64,000 nt of DNA from Isoetes taiwanensis (Eukaryota; Streptophyta; Lycopodiopsida; Isoetales; Isoetaceae): assembly GCA_021234155.1 (NCBI GenBank), contig JAJEKV010000101.1, positions 1,803,332-1,867,331 of the forward strand. The letters run 5' to 3'. Positions 10,658-20,911 of this stretch are shown one piece after another. A model generated the notes under the pieces. The model was not told the DNA's origin and made no database searches. It saw nothing but the letters and a program-made list of their open reading frames with translations. A program made the position numbers and the translations under genes. The first letter of the stretch is position 1; the number at the start of each line of letters is the position of its first letter.

Positions 10658-12396
10658 GATTGTAAATGTAATGGAAAAGGTTCTTTCTTGCCGAGGGGAT
10701 GCACTTTTATATAGTGCGGATATGTAGGGTAGCAAACCCCTCGTATACAAATTTTTAAAGCCAAATTTAAACCCCTCCATATGCAATTTACCCCAAATAC
10801 ATACAAAAACACTCCCAAAGAGCTATCCTTCCGTTCATACATACGAAAATAGGTCAAAAGAACTCTCCTAAATTTGCACTATAAAAATAAGTACAAAATG
10901 TGAAACCCCCTTGCTTTCCTATGATTGCACAAAACATGGCTTGAACTTTTTTGTTGACACCATTTTGAATTCATGTAGACTAGGGAAGACATACAGAGGA
11001 GGACAAAAATGAACCACACATCTGTCCAACTCGTACATCTATGACAATTGTTGTTCTTGAGTGCTCTGACTTGTCTCTAAGGTCCAACTATGTGGCCGCC
11101 TTCAACAACGTTGCAATTCGACCAGGTAACTATTTAGCTTTCAGCCATCGTGAACATGGTTGGAATAGTCAACTACAGCCTTTCCACTAATAAATTACCA
11201 AATTATCTATGATTGCATGTTAAGGCAGATAACTAGGAATATTCTGGCATATATCAACATATTCCCACCCATCATCATAGCGAGGTTGCCCTGCAATCCA
11301 AAAATGTCGTAGTAGATATACGTGTTTAAGTTGGCTTTGCTTTGGAATAACTGCATCCACGCTTAAAATACCTAGGAAGCAAGATATAAAACAATTCGAT
11401 AAGGACTAGTTGTAAATTTTGGATTTTAGAGAATCCTTATTTTAAGGAAAAGGATATAAAAAATATCGTGCCCATGTTCCCTTCATGTTAAATTACCCCT
11501 TCACCTCAAATTAGCTGTACCTTAACCCTGAATAAGTGATTGTAAATGGACTTTTTTGAAGGAGTAATTGAAGGAGCTTAAAATTTCATACGAAATTTTA
11601 TAGCTTCTTTGAATTCTCCGACGAAAAAAGAGGGAGGGCGAAATTTGCTCTCCAGGATCTGCTGTGCCTTTTGTTTCTGATCTTTTGCAGTTTGTTCTCT
11701 TCAAATCGGCCTTTTGTCTCTTCAAATCGATCTGCAAATCCTTAAATCTACTTAAGACATGGCCAAAAACATGGCTCCAGATTTCTTGCCATATTTTTTG
11801 CTCAAGAGGCCGATGCTTCTTTTCCTGCTCTTAATGAATCACACTCTAATTCTTCTGATCTCCACTCGATTCTTTTCGATCTCCATCGGCGGGCGCAAAT
11901 CAAAGGAGTAAGCAGGCGCCAACAAGATTTCGGCATCAAATTTCGTTGAGAAAAAATGAGGTGAATATGGGCGAAATTTCGTCCTTCCTCTTTTTTCGTT
12001 AAAATTACCCAACAATTACACACTTCTTAAATCATGCAATTTCATTGTGATGGGGCCTAATTTCAATAAAGGTTTAATTTGCTTTTTATAGAAAGCCTTT
12101 ATGGGCTTTTACTTGCGTAAGGGGTTCCATGCGATGCCCGGCAGCAGACATGTAGCCTCCGTGGTTCGGTCGCCACCTTGCCTTGCATCTAGCCTCTTAC
12201 ACCACGTCAGGGTAAGTGAGTCTGCATTCTTGCAAAATCTGAGATCAATTTTATTCAGAATGGTAAATCGTCCCCTAAAAATTGGTAGACTAAGTTAATC
12301 TTACCTTGACGTAGTGGAGCAAGAAGGGGTAAGGCATTCTTGCTAGCAACTTGTAGGTCGGGATGCCCTCCCCCTTCTCCACGTCAAGTAAAAATC
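10658..12396. other. Stretch without recognisable gene
   Basis: No protein family seen. An inverted repeat of about 15 bases flanks 12200-12320 (CCACGTCA-GGTAAG against CTTACC-TGACGT-GG). The rest looks like old AT-rich intergenic DNA, with some Ser/Arg-rich open frames that I do not believe. Confidence 0.55.
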
Positions 12397-12915
12397 ACGT
12401 AATAAACGATAGGGCTTAAATTACCGGCCAAATTTCGCGCTTTTATTTCACGCAAATAGTCTCCGCCATCTTGCGGAGCAGCGCCTCTTCTGCTTTGCCC
12501 CTTGTTCCGAGCCCCCCCCTCTTCCCGTTAGAGGCCCCGCTCAGAGCCCGCTATTCCTAAGATGTTATGCCATTCGCCCACCTGTATGGAGCCATCCGGA
12601 TGTATGGAGCCCGCTATTCCAGGCATGTTCGCGCCATTCCTACCATGTTCCTTCGAGCCGGGTATGGCCCCGTCGGCGGTCCGAAGCGATTACGCCTTTA
12701 CGCACATCGCAGGGGAGCTACAAAAAGCCATAGGCGGGCGTTTCTTGAGGCAAGTTTCTTGAGGCGGGCTTTCTTGAGGAGGTTTCTTATGTTTTCTTCT
12801 GCAGATATGGAATCTTGCGAAATGATCTTGCGTTTTTCTTCTGCAGATATGGCTTTCTATGGCCAAAAACTGGATAGCTACCTTGTTCGTAATTTCGCCC
12901 TATCGTTTATTACGT
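12397..12915. mobile_element. MITE-like element, 519 bp, 19-bp inverted termini
   Basis: ACGTAATAAACGATAGGGC at 12397-12415 is matched perfectly by its reverse complement at 12897-12915. Weaker complementarity (AAATTAC) continues inward. There is no coding capacity. An internal 18-base repeat (TTTCTTCTGCAGATATGG) occurs at about 12791 and 12836. I found no clear target-site duplication, so superfamily is open. Confidence 0.6.
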
Positions 12916-12916
12916 A

Positions 12917-13075
12917 AGGGAAACCACTAATCTCGAATATTCCCTCGGGAATATTCCCTCGGCGACTCCACCAGACTTCGGTGGCGCCTGCGCTTTCGCC
13001 GCCTGGCGCCGCCTCTCTGGCGGGGCCGCCTCGGGAAATTCCCTAGTGGAATTTTCTCGAACCGTAGTTTCCCTA
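12917..13075. repeat. GC-rich foldback, about 160 bp
   Basis: The left arm, starting GGGAAACCAC and TCGAATATTCCC, is complementary to the right arm ending AATTTTCTCGA, GTAGTTTCCC. The centre is GC-rich with further short hairpins such as CCACC/GGTGG. It lies about 520 bases upstream of the PAL start codon and directly next to the preceding MITE-like element. Confidence 0.6.
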
Positions 13076-13121
13076 GTACATAAAAATCACAAATCACAGA
13101 GGCTCCTTAATGGGAACATTC

Positions 13122-13201
13122 ACATTTCACAATCACAAGTGAAGAAAGGATCTAAGAAATAACATACACATTTCACAAGTGAGGAAAGGACCTAGGAAAT
13201 A
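13122..13201 (+). repeat. Imperfect tandem pair of about 39 bp
   Basis: Two units of the form CACATTTCACAA-GTGAgGAAAGGAyCTArGAAATA lie end to end upstream of the PAL promoter. Confidence 0.65.
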
Positions 13202-13287
13202 GCTTGCAGAGGCACGTATGGCAGACAGGAATCCCATCTTGGCCTATCAATTTGCTTAACTCTCTATTATCTCCCTAGTTGTCAATT

Positions 13288-13377
13288 GGTCAAAGGTTGA
13301 ATTCAACTTAAATGGTCACGAAAATCTCTAAGCGTCGATTAATGGTCAATCCTAACGATGGCCTTAACATATGGTCA
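13288..13377 (-). promoter_or_regulatory. Cluster of four TGACC (W-box core) motifs upstream of PAL
   Basis: TGGTCA occurs at 13288, 13313, 13343 and 13372 on the plus strand (TGACCA on the minus), spaced 25, 30 and 29 bases. Two of them (13288 and 13344) read TTGACC on the minus strand, the core bound by WRKY factors. PAL genes are widely stress-induced, so the location makes sense; binding is inferred. Confidence 0.5.
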
Positions 13378-13396
13378 TCTCGACGAGGTTGAATAC

Positions 13397-13402
13397 CACG
13401 TG
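13397..13402. promoter_or_regulatory. G-box CACGTG in PAL promoter
   Basis: Perfect palindromic CACGTG (context CCACGTGGG) about 70 bases upstream of the TATA box, a typical bZIP/bHLH site in light- and stress-regulated plant promoters. Confidence 0.5.
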
Positions 13403-13465
13403 GGAGAAAATTGCAATTCCGTTCCAACCTCTGGTCTTTAAAGAAAACGTGCTCTTTGGCATCTG

Positions 13466-13473
13466 TATAAATA
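13466..13473 (+). promoter_or_regulatory. PAL TATA box
   Basis: TATAAATA about 120 bases upstream of the PAL ATG. Transcription would start near 13498-13505, giving a 5' UTR of about 90 bases. The 36 in-frame codons upstream of the ATG are therefore mostly leader. Confidence 0.7.
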
Positions 13474-13591
13474 CAACAGCCATTTGAAGTTCTCAAACCA
13501 AATCGACTGCAAACGGCAAAGAGGTCTGAATCTGATACACCATAGCCAATCCCAATACAACAGCACCGGATTCCTTCTATTCTGCTCGGCT

Positions 13592-15712
13592 ATGGCTTGC
13601 CCTCAAGACCTCGCTTCTGTTGGTTTGTGCAAAAATGCCAGGGTCGAAGACCCGCTCAATTGGGCAAAATCTGTTGAATACACTAAAAGGAGCCATTTTG
13701 AGGAAGTGAAGGATATGGTGGAGGAGTATTCAAGCTCGCCAGAGGTTTGGATCAGAGGCCAGACTCTAACTGTGGCACAAGTTGCAGCGGTAGCCAGAAG
13801 ATCAGACGTGAAGGTTAGTCTGGATGAAGAAATTGCAAAGGAAAGGGTGGACGAGAGCTCCAATTGGGTTCTCAACAATGTGATGAAGGGCACTGATACA
13901 TATGGAGTCACCACCGGATTTGGGGCCACATCTCACCGCCGGACTAATCAAGGGGTGGAGCTCCAGAAGGAATTGATCCGATTTCTGAATGCCGGAGTGT
14001 TTGGAAAGGGCAATGCAAATACTCTGCCCTGTTCTACGGCCAGAGCAGCCATGTTGGTGCGGACCAATACTCTGCTGCAGGGCTATTCCGGCATCAGATG
14101 GAAGATTTTGGATTCTATGTGCAAGCTCCTCAATGCCGGAATTACTCCTCTGCTTCCTCTCAGAGGCACAATCACTGCCTCCGGTGATCTGGTTCCTCTG
14201 TCTTACATAGCAGGCCTTTTGACAGCCCGCCCCAATTCCAAGGCCATGAGAAAGGAAGGAGAATTGTTTGGTGCAGAAGAAGCTTTGAAGCTCGCCGGAA
14301 TTGAAGAGCCCTTTGTGCTGCAGCCCAAGGAAGGGCTTGCTCTTGTAAACGGCACCTCTGTGGGAGCAGCTTTGGCATCCATAGTCTGCTACGATGCCAA
14401 CATTTTGGCTCTTTTGGCCGAAGTAATCTCTGCGTTTTTTTGTGAAGTAATGCAAGGCAAGCCCGAATACACTGATTCTCTCACTCACAGATTGAAGCAT
14501 CACCCTGGACAGATCGAAGCTGCTGCTATTCAGGAATTTGTGCTAGAGGGCAGCTCTTACATGAAAGCCGCTGCAAAATTGCACGAAACAGACCCCCTCA
14601 AGAAGCCCAAACAGGACAGATATGCTCTCAGAACCTCGCCACAGTGGCTGGGTCCCCAAATCGAAGTGATCAGAGCTGCCACTCATTCAATTGAGAGAGA
14701 GATCAATTCCGTCAATGATAATCCGATTATCGATGTTAGCAGAGATAAAGCCCTTCATGGCGGAAATTTTCAAGGCACCCCAATTGGTGTTTCCATGGAT
14801 AACACCCGTCTGGCCATAGCTGCAATTGGGAAGCTCATGTTCGCCCAATTCTCAGAGCTTGTCAACGATTACTACAACAATGGATTGCCTTCAAATCTCA
14901 GCGGAGGCCCTAATCCCAGCCTCGATTATGGCATGAAAGGGGCCGAAATTGCCATGGCTTCTTACACCTCCGAGCTCCAATTCCTTGCAAATCCGGTCAC
15001 AAATCATGTGCAGAGCGCAGAGCAGCATAATCAGGATGTAAATTCTCTTGGCTTGATCTCTGCCAGGAAGACCGAAGAGGCTGTTGAGATTTTGAAGCTC
15101 ATGAGCTCCACTTTCCTCATCGCCCTTTGTCAGGCAGTCGATTTGCGGCATCTTGAAGAGATTATGCAGTCTACTGTCAAGCAGATCGTGGCCAGAGTTG
15201 CAAAAAAGACCCTTTTGATAGATGAAACAGGGGAACTGTCTCCTCTCAGATTCTGCGAAAAGGATCTGCTCCGAGTTGTGGATCATCAGCATGTGTTTAG
15301 CTACATCGATGACGCTGCCAATGCTTCGTATCCTCTGATTCAGGAGCTCAGAAAGGTTTTGGTCGAATTCGGATTGAAAAATTCAAAAACAGCAGATGCT
15401 TCCCTGTTTGCCAAAATTCAGAGGTTCGAGCAAGAATTAGCAAGGGAGCTGACAGAGGAGATTTTCGCAGCAAGAGAGAAATATGACAAAGGTGTTCATG
15501 CTGTGCCCAATAGAATTGAAGAGTGTCGGACTTGGTTCTTATATGAATTCGTGAGAAAGGAGGCGGGAACAAGGCTGTTAAGTGGCACAGAAAAGACATC
15601 TCCTGGGGAAGAAATCAACAAGGTGTTCATGGCATTGTCTGATGGCAAAATAGTTGCTCCTTTGCTTCGTTGTATGGATGGATGGAATGGAGCTCCTCGC
15701 GCTTTGCAGTAG
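13592..15712 (+). CDS. PAL: Phenylalanine ammonia-lyase, intronless, apparently intact
   Basis: Converts L-phenylalanine to trans-cinnamate and ammonia, the entry step to lignin, flavonoids and other phenylpropanoids; a soluble homotetramer. The start ATG (M-A-C-P-Q-D-L) gives 706 residues, the normal plant length. The Ala196-Ser197-Gly198 triad (14177-14185), in [11 protein letters not shown], forms the MIO electrophile. Tyr104 in T-Y-G-V-T-T-G-F-G is the catalytic base. Phe131-Leu132 in R-F-L-N-A-G is the phenylalanine-selective pair; a His in place of Phe would suggest tyrosine use. N-D-N-P, the C-terminal shielding-domain region and the R-x-x-L-Y-E/L-F-V-R region are intact. There is no intron, frameshift or stop. 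A TATA box and W-box/G-box motifs lie upstream and AATAAA at 15743. Very likely functional. A fragment of a related PAL lies at 28351-28448. Confidence 0.97.
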   Translation: MACPQDLASVGLCKNARVEDPLNWAKSVEYTKRSHFEEVKDMVEEYSSSPEVWIRGQTLTVAQVAAVARRSDVKVSLDEEIAKERVDESSNWVLNNVMKGTDTYGVTTGFGATSHRRTNQGVELQKELIRFLNAGVFGKGNANTLPCSTARAAMLVRTNTLLQGYSGIRWKILDSMCKLLNAGITPLLPLRGTITASGDLVPLSYIAGLLTARPNSKAMRKEGELFGAEEALKLAGIEEPFVLQPKEGLALVNGTSVGAALASIVCYDANILALLAEVISAFFCEVMQGKPEYTDSLTHRLKHHPGQIEAAAIQEFVLEGSSYMKAAAKLHETDPLKKPKQDRYALRTSPQWLGPQIEVIRAATHSIEREINSVNDNPIIDVSRDKALHGGNFQGTPIGVSMDNTRLAIAAIGKLMFAQFSELVNDYYNNGLPSNLSGGPNPSLDYGMKGAEIAMASYTSELQFLANPVTNHVQSAEQHNQDVNSLGLISARKTEEAVEILKLMSSTFLIALCQAVDLRHLEEIMQSTVKQIVARVAKKTLLIDETGELSPLRFCEKDLLRVVDHQHVFSYIDDAANASYPLIQELRKVLVEFGLKNSKTADASLFAKIQRFEQELARELTEEIFAAREKYDKGVHAVPNRIEECRTWFLYEFVRKEAGTRLLSGTEKTSPGEEINKVFMALSDGKIVAPLLRCMDGWNGAPRALQ

Positions 15713-15742
15713 CCTATCAATTCAAAGATTCAATTCAATTTC

Positions 15743-15748
15743 AATAAA
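15743..15748 (+). terminator. PAL polyadenylation signal AATAAA
   Basis: AATAAA 31 bases after the PAL stop codon, in an AT-rich context. It is closer to the stop than average; other weaker signals may be used further on. Confidence 0.5.
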
Positions 15749-16417
15749 CAGGAACCTTGCTCACATTAAGCTGTGTGAAATATACTAAACATCAATGCCA
15801 ATTGTATTCCAATTGACTATGAACTAAAGCTCTTATTTTATTCTGCATGGTTAGCAGGCTTGCCTATCCCACCCTGCAACAATCTCTCCAATTCTAGCCT
15901 ATTCATTGCATCTATTAATTTCTAATCTAACGGTTGTGAGAAATTGAAAATCCATGGAAATTTTATCCCCCTCTTCTTCAATAGAGCTCGAATTCTTCTT
16001 TGGGTGATGAGGCCTCCCTTTTTTATGCCTTAGCTGTTAATTCTTTGCTCTTTAAACATTTCCTTTGTGTCAGAGTCTGGGGGAGTCGACATTTCTACAA
16101 GAAGGAGAAAAATGATATGTCTAATCTGTGCATCGACACAAGGACTCTAATCTAATTCGAACTGCTCTGTTAATAAGTATAAATGTATTTTTGAGATGTT
16201 ATCACTCATCTGCATTTCATTCAAATGAGTTAACTCTCCCTGAATATATGTTTCAAAAGCTGCAACATGCTTTTTAGAACCGAAGATCATAGGCTCACAT
16301 AGCTGGGCATTCCAGAAGCCGCACAATCAAGCCTACAGAGCAGAAGTTCTGGCATGTTTTGCGCAAGCACAAAATCCTCTATCTGTCTTCTAGTTTGTTA
16401 ATTACTTCCTTGTCTGA
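15749..16417. other. PAL 3' flank without recognisable gene
   Basis: Nothing recognisable apart from probable 3' UTR. It ends at the 8-bp target duplication of the hAT element. Confidence 0.6.
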
Positions 16418-16425
16418 TATAGACA
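16418..16425. repeat. Left 8-bp target-site duplication of hAT element
   Basis: TATAGACA immediately before the left terminus, repeated exactly at 20912-20919. Eight bases is the length hAT transposases make. Confidence 0.9.
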
Positions 16426-16472
16426 CAGTGCTCGAATTTGACGGCCCGCCCTTGATTTTCTAGGGACGGGCT

Positions 16473-16699
16473 ATTAGAAAACAGAAATCAGAGAGACAGA
16501 TATCAAGAATAGATGTATTGAATCAGAGGAAAACCGGTTGGACAGGCCCCAACCGTAGCCATGAATATATAACTGTATTATGAAGAGGTGTGACCGTTTG
16601 GGTGGATCGATCCAGCCCAAACGTCACCTGACTGCTTGGTGACTCTTGATCAACGTCCTCCACTTGTACGGTGAGGATGTGAGATCATTTTCTCAACAC
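16473..16699 (-). mobile_element. LTR 3 (3' LTR of array), 227 bp
   Basis: Read on the minus strand it starts TGTTGAGAAAATG right after a polypurine tract. It is closely similar over its full length to the LTR at 19728-19950. TATATA-like sequence and a short terminal repeat are present. The 3' end no longer reads CA. Confidence 0.75.
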
Positions 16700-16712
16700 T
16701 CCCCCTTGATCT
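16700..16712 (-). other. Polypurine tract before LTR 3
   Basis: GATCAAGGGGGAG on the minus strand, immediately before the LTR start. It is the primer site for plus-strand DNA synthesis in LTR retrotransposons. The same 13 bases precede the LTR at 17170-17374. Confidence 0.75.
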
Positions 16713-17157
16713 GGCATCCGAACCAGAACAAGATATTCAGACAACTCCCCCTCAAATTGCAGTGCAGTCTTCTGCTGCTATAGCTGCAACAAACCACTCT
16801 GTGGTTCTTCTGGACCAATTGGTTTTGGACCAGGCTTCTCTACAGGGATGGAGTCTTAAGCAAACAAATGGAGTCTTTAGCATGCATCTTGAATGTACCT
16901 GCTTGGGCTTCATCTCCTCTGCTGCAAATTCTTCACAGCATCTAAATACCACAAGCACAAGATGCCTTCACCAGCAGCACCATATCCGGAATGCATGCAG
17001 GCATCCGGATCTTCTTTGGATGGATTGATATGGGAATGGCATAAATAGAATAGGCCCACTTCCCTTACAGATCAGGAGGCTCGTCCTCCTCATTGCCAGC
17101 CTCAGTACTGGCGTCCTCCATTCTTCCAAGCACGAATTTGCCCAGGCTACGACCTGG
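16713..17157 (-). other. Short internal region between LTR 2 and LTR 3
   Basis: About 445 bases between a tRNA-Met primer site and a polypurine tract. The minus strand has a short frame beginning M-E-D-A-S-T-E-A-G after the primer site and ending at a stop about 18 codons later. No gag or pol is seen, so this unit is non-autonomous (TRIM-like). Confidence 0.5.
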
Positions 17158-17169
17158 GCTCTGATACCA
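17158..17169 (-). other. Primer-binding site, initiator tRNA-Met type
   Basis: TGGTATCAGAGC on the minus strand, a perfect match to the usual plant Ty1/copia primer site, directly after LTR 2. Confidence 0.85.
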
Positions 17170-17374
17170 TGATAAAATATAGAATGCTGGAATAGAATGG
17201 ATTGGATTGGGAACAGCCCCCAACGTAGCATATACAAATATATTGGATGGGACACGTCTATTCATCTAAAGTCATGACTCTCTACATGACTAGGACTGCC
17301 ACATCAGCTGTACACATGACACTTGCCATGTCATCTATCTTGATCTATATGATCATATAACCTATATTCTAACA
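17170..17374 (-). mobile_element. LTR 2, 205 bp, with PPT on one side and PBS on the other
   Basis: Minus strand: starts TGTTAGAATATAG and ends CTATATTTTATCA, a proper TG..CA LTR with short inverted ends. It is preceded by a polypurine tract (17375-17387) and followed by a primer site (17158-17169). It is therefore simultaneously a 3' LTR and a 5' LTR in a tandem array. It is only distantly like LTRs 1 and 3. Confidence 0.75.
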
Positions 17375-17387
17375 CTCCCCCTTGATC
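17375..17387 (-). other. Polypurine tract before LTR 2
   Basis: GATCAAGGGGGAG on the minus strand, identical to the tract before LTR 3. Two similar runs (near 17428 and 17514) lie just upstream and may be duplicates. Confidence 0.7.
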
Positions 17388-17840
17388 AATAGATCAAGAA
17401 TGATTAGAACTTCTAGTCTATGAACTCTCTCCCCCTTAATAAAAAGAACTGAAAATTTTTCCTCTAGACTATACTATTATGAGGATGCCTTGATCACATA
17501 TATTAGGCATATTTCTCCCCCTTGATCAAGCATCCATTATGCTTAACCATTACACAGGACCTCAATTATAGGACGTCTAAATGACTCTAGAATACTTCAC
17601 ATATTTTGTTTAGAGTATTTTTCCCAACAAACATGGGCCTTCGTCGTGAATAGAATTTCCTAAGCTTCTAACAAAGATTTTATCCTTATAACTTTTCGTG
17701 TCATACATATATTGTGTGTCCTCTAATTTTCGATGCTCCATGTCAGTGTAAAAATGTGTCGTCTGCATGTCGGATTTTTCAACTGCTCCGAGAACGCCTT
17801 TTGCTCCTTCTTTCTCTATTAATAATAGATGGATAGATAT

Positions 17841-18863
17841 TTACCTTTTAAATGATCCTTTCTCGGTTTTGGCTTTGCTTGGATTATCATTACTGACCTC
17901 GAATTCTTCTGCTCCTAGCTTCATCTTCGGAGCTATACACAGTGCATCCCTATCCGTGAGGTGTGATGTGAGAATGGTTGGCTCTTTGAATAGGATTTCG
18001 TCCATTAGTGCTGGTGCTCCATTATCTTGAATTAAGGCATGCAGTATTTCTGGATCATCTCCAAATAGATCCAAGACATCTCGAATATCCTCTTTTTGTC
18101 TTCGTTTTGCCAGTGGGCTTAGTTCCATCTGCTTTGCATCTTGTTTTGTCATCGGTTGCTTGAGCAACAGTTTCTGGGCTTCCACAGGTTTCAACGCCTT
18201 CTCATCTATTGCATGGTTTCTGGGATATTGGCTTCTCTCTGCAAGCGCCTCAGTTGCTTTCCCGACCTGTTTCTGTAATTGCTCCTTGGTAGCCTTCTCT
18301 ATAGAACCTATGAAACTGCCAAAGAATTTTTTTTTCCCAAATACAACGCGGCTCTGCAGAAGCTCTAGAGGATGCTCAGGAACCCCAACAATAACAAGCT
18401 TCCCATCAAACTTGAGCAAATTTAAGAGGGGTTCGAATGGATGTGTTTCAGAGACAGTGTCAATGATATAGTCCAAAGATTTTGCGTATTTCTTCATCTG
18501 ATTATCATCTTTACTGACGAGAAAATCATCAGCCCCAAGTAACTCTCTTGCCTCCTTTTCTTTGCTGATGGATGTGCTGATTACTGTCACTCTCATTCCA
18601 AATGCCTTGCCAAAGTTCACGGCCATGTGCCCTAAACCTCCAAGTCCCACTACACCAAAACTCTTGCCTTTACGGTTCATGCCAAAATGATGCATTAGAC
18701 TATAAACCGTAATTCCGGACACAAGAGGTATTTTTGCATCCATTGGCAAATTCTTGGGGACCTTCACGCAGAACTTCTCATCTGTGACCATAAAAGAAGA
18801 ATAGCCTCCCATTATATTGCGACCATCTGGCAACTTGGTATTAAATGTCTGCACTACTCTTTC
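17841..18863 (-). pseudogene. CAD-like dehydrogenase fragment fused to an unrelated tail
   Basis: Minus strand, one long open frame. The first part (about 18850-18320) is the C-terminal half of a zinc-type medium-chain alcohol dehydrogenase of the cinnamyl/mannitol dehydrogenase group. It has V-Q-T-F-N, G-G-Y-S, an I-T-V-Y-S block, the NADP-binding G-L-G-G-L-G-H-M, L-G-A-D, S-L-D-Y-I-I-D-T-V and G-S-F-I-G-S. The N-terminal domain with the catalytic and structural zinc ligands is absent, and the Cys before G-I-T-V-Y is lost. About 150 codons follow that I do not recognise, rich in Lys/Glu/Leu. The piece lies between LTRs inside the hAT element, so it is most likely a captured, chimeric transcript rather than a working gene. 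Confidence 0.75.
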
Positions 18864-18866
18864 CAC

Positions 18867-19648
18867 AGCGTCGGATGAATATTTGGCATTCCATCCGACA
18901 ACGTCAAAGGACGATGCCCGGACACATTTACTGCACCTCGGTCTTCTGAGCTTTCAGCGACCGCCCTTTGTAAGTCATCAACGGGACTTCCAAAGGATGC
19001 TCTAAATTCCTGCCTATTCTGCATGACTTCAGCCAAATTTATGGCATTCTTATGCTTCTCGGCCCTGGGCCTAGGGGCTTCAATACGAACTCTATCACAG
19101 TTTTCTGAGGCTTCTTCTTCAATGATGCCATCCCGCCGGCACTTCCGGCCCCAATAACATCGGCTTGGGTTTTAAAATCGGATACATCTCCTTTAATTGC
19201 TGCTCTGACATAAATTTTGATATCATTTGTGTCTTCTAGGGTATTCTTCAGGCCTTCAACTGCAATTTGCAAACAACCAACTCCTTCCAAGCCAGATTTG
19301 GCTGCCACTTCTTCTACAACCTCTTCCACGGCATCTGCATAATGGAGTATGGCATCTGCGCAACGAACGCGCCTCCACCGGACTCTTCGAGACTATCTTG
19401 CCATAATTTATAAGAGCCACGATAATCCCTAATGTCTCCAACGAATTGGTTTCTTGATAGGGTGGGTACTTGACGGCATCATAATCTTCAACAAATTTTT
19501 GTGCCACTACCTGTTCTTCTTCAAGAAAAGATGCCGTAATAGAGAAACAGGCGGTTATAACAGTTTTAGCTTTTGAGGTGAATACCTTAAAGCTTTTCTT
19601 TAATCGCGTCTTCAATACAAGCCGTTTATTCTTTCTGGAACTCTTCAT
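18867..19648 (-). pseudogene. Unrecognised coding region, frameshifted, inside LTR element
   Basis: Minus strand from ATG 19648. The first frame (M-K-S-S-R-K-N-K-R, basic, then a hydrophobic segment and E-E-E-Q-V-V) is continued after a frameshift near 19355 by H-Y-A-D-A-V-E-E-V-V-E-E-V. After another near 19070 comes A-E-V-M-Q-N-R-Q-E-F. The continuity across two small frameshifts suggests one former protein of about 260 residues. It is neither gag-like nor a family I know. It lies just downstream of the primer site, where gag would be. Confidence 0.5.
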
Positions 19649-19716
19649 TTCTGGAGGAGGTCCCCCCTACTTGGTCCTTCATAGCTTTCTTCTCCTGTGA
19701 TTCAAATTAAAACACG

Positions 19717-19727
19717 GCTCGATACCA
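19717..19727 (-). other. Degenerate primer-binding site after LTR 1
   Basis: TGGTATCGAGC on the minus strand, the initiator-Met primer site lacking one base. Confidence 0.65.
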
Positions 19728-19950
19728 TATTAAAAATGCAAACGAGAGAGGCGGATATCAAGAATAGATGTATTGAATCGGAGGAAAACCTTGGGACGGG
19801 CCCCAACCGGGTAGCCATGAATATATAATCAGATTATGAAGAGGTGTGGACCGCTTGGGTGGATCGATCCAACAAACGCCACCTCAACCGCAGTGACTCT
19901 TGATCAACGCCCTCCACTTCAGTGAGGATGTGAGATCATTTTTCTCAACA
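19728..19950 (-). mobile_element. LTR 1 (5' LTR of array), 223 bp
   Basis: Minus strand starts TGTTGAGAAAAATG. It aligns along its length with LTR 3 (227 bp), including the blocks GATATCAAGAATAGATG and GTGGATCGATCCA. A degenerate primer site follows. No matching 5-bp duplication was found outside LTRs 1 and 3. Confidence 0.78.
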
Positions 19951-20085
19951 CGCAAAATAATTTTTCCCTTTTCGCGTGAGAGGTAGTTCCTAAATTCAAG
20001 CCTTTCAAATGCAATAAAAAATTTTAACATGACAGAAACCAGTTTTTTCCCTAAAACAAACATAGATGGATAGAAAGAAGGTTAT

Positions 20086-20650
20086 TCAAGTGGCATTTTC
20101 TCCTTTGCTTCGCTTCATACCTGTCCTTGTAATAGCTTGCCAATCTATGTTTTCAAAAGGTTCATTCCACAATGATACACACATTGTGGCATCAAGTGTT
20201 TCTAAGTTCATGCTTGATCTTATAGCACTCTTAATAGCATTTTGACGGGAGAAACCTCTCTCACAAGAGGTCATGCTTCTAGGAATGACCAATATTGCCA
20301 TAATTTCATCAATGCTAAAAAACTTTCCCACCAACTCATGTTTCATTTTCATCTTTACAAATAGTCCAAGCCATCACCATCCCTTTGTTCTTGGCAGCCC
20401 TGAAAAGTGTCTCAACAAAATCCTCCCTCTCACTCAAACATCTAGCCATGTCTACTTTTGAAGCAAACTTGGCAAGCAATTTTTCTAACCATTCTTTAGT
20501 CTTGTCATCCCTTACAACATCATCCACAGCATATGCAGATGGATTGAAGAACTTCATGGCATTAAATATCTCACTCACATCTTCAAACCTCCTAGCAAGT
20601 GCATCCAATACATCACTCAATGGTTCGTTGGTTTCTAGAATGTATATTTT
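20086..20650 (-). pseudogene. hAT transposase C-terminal fragment, frameshifted
   Basis: Two overlapping minus-strand frames joined by a frameshift at 20336-20352. The upstream part (L-S-D-V-L-D-A-L-A-R-R-F) is helical. The downstream part has the hAT dimerisation signature I-P-x-S-M-T-S-C-E-R-G-F-S-R-Q-N followed by L-E-T-L-D-A-T-M, close to the ZNF862/DUF4371-like hAT proteins of plants. The catalytic N-terminal regions are absent. It lies 260-825 bases inside the right terminus of the hAT element in the expected orientation. Confidence 0.8.
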
Positions 20651-20911
20651 AAATTCGTTTAGAAAATGGGATAATAATCTATTTCAATATAAATTATAGA
20701 ATTTATATGTAGATATATAGCAAGGAAAAATGACAGGCATTTCTCTGTTCCTAGCCTTTCAAATGACGAGTATGTCTTGTAGTTGTCCTTCCCTATGACG
20801 GGCAATTGTCCAAGTGTTGCCCTTCATTTGCCATACAAAAACTTTTTTCCACCTGTTTTGACGGGCAAAAATCCAAAAAACAGGCGTGAAAGCCGTCAAA
20901 TTTGAGCCCTG

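Larger units (their letters stand above)
16426..20911 (-). mobile_element. hAT DNA transposon, 4,486 bp, nested LTR insert
   Basis: Termini CAGTGCTCGAATTTGACGGC (left) and CAGGGCTCAAATTTGACGGC (right, read inward on the minus strand) match at 18 of 20 positions and start with CAG like many hAT ends. Both are flanked by the perfect 8-bp duplication TATAGACA. Further TGACGGGC motifs lie inside both ends, as expected for subterminal transposase sites. A hAT transposase C-terminus (minus strand) lies at 20086-20650. The middle is occupied by an LTR-retroelement array (16473-19950). Most of the transposase is missing, so the element could move only with help from elsewhere. Confidence 0.88.

Noticed and set aside
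13802-14503. 233-codon open frame on the minus strand inside PAL
   Set aside because: Opposite-strand shadow of the PAL coding sequence; low stop density comes from PAL codon use and no domain is present.
13592-18863. PAL and CAD-like sequence as a phenylpropanoid gene cluster
   Set aside because: The CAD piece lacks its zinc domain, is chimeric and sits between LTRs inside a hAT element. Proximity is most likely chance.
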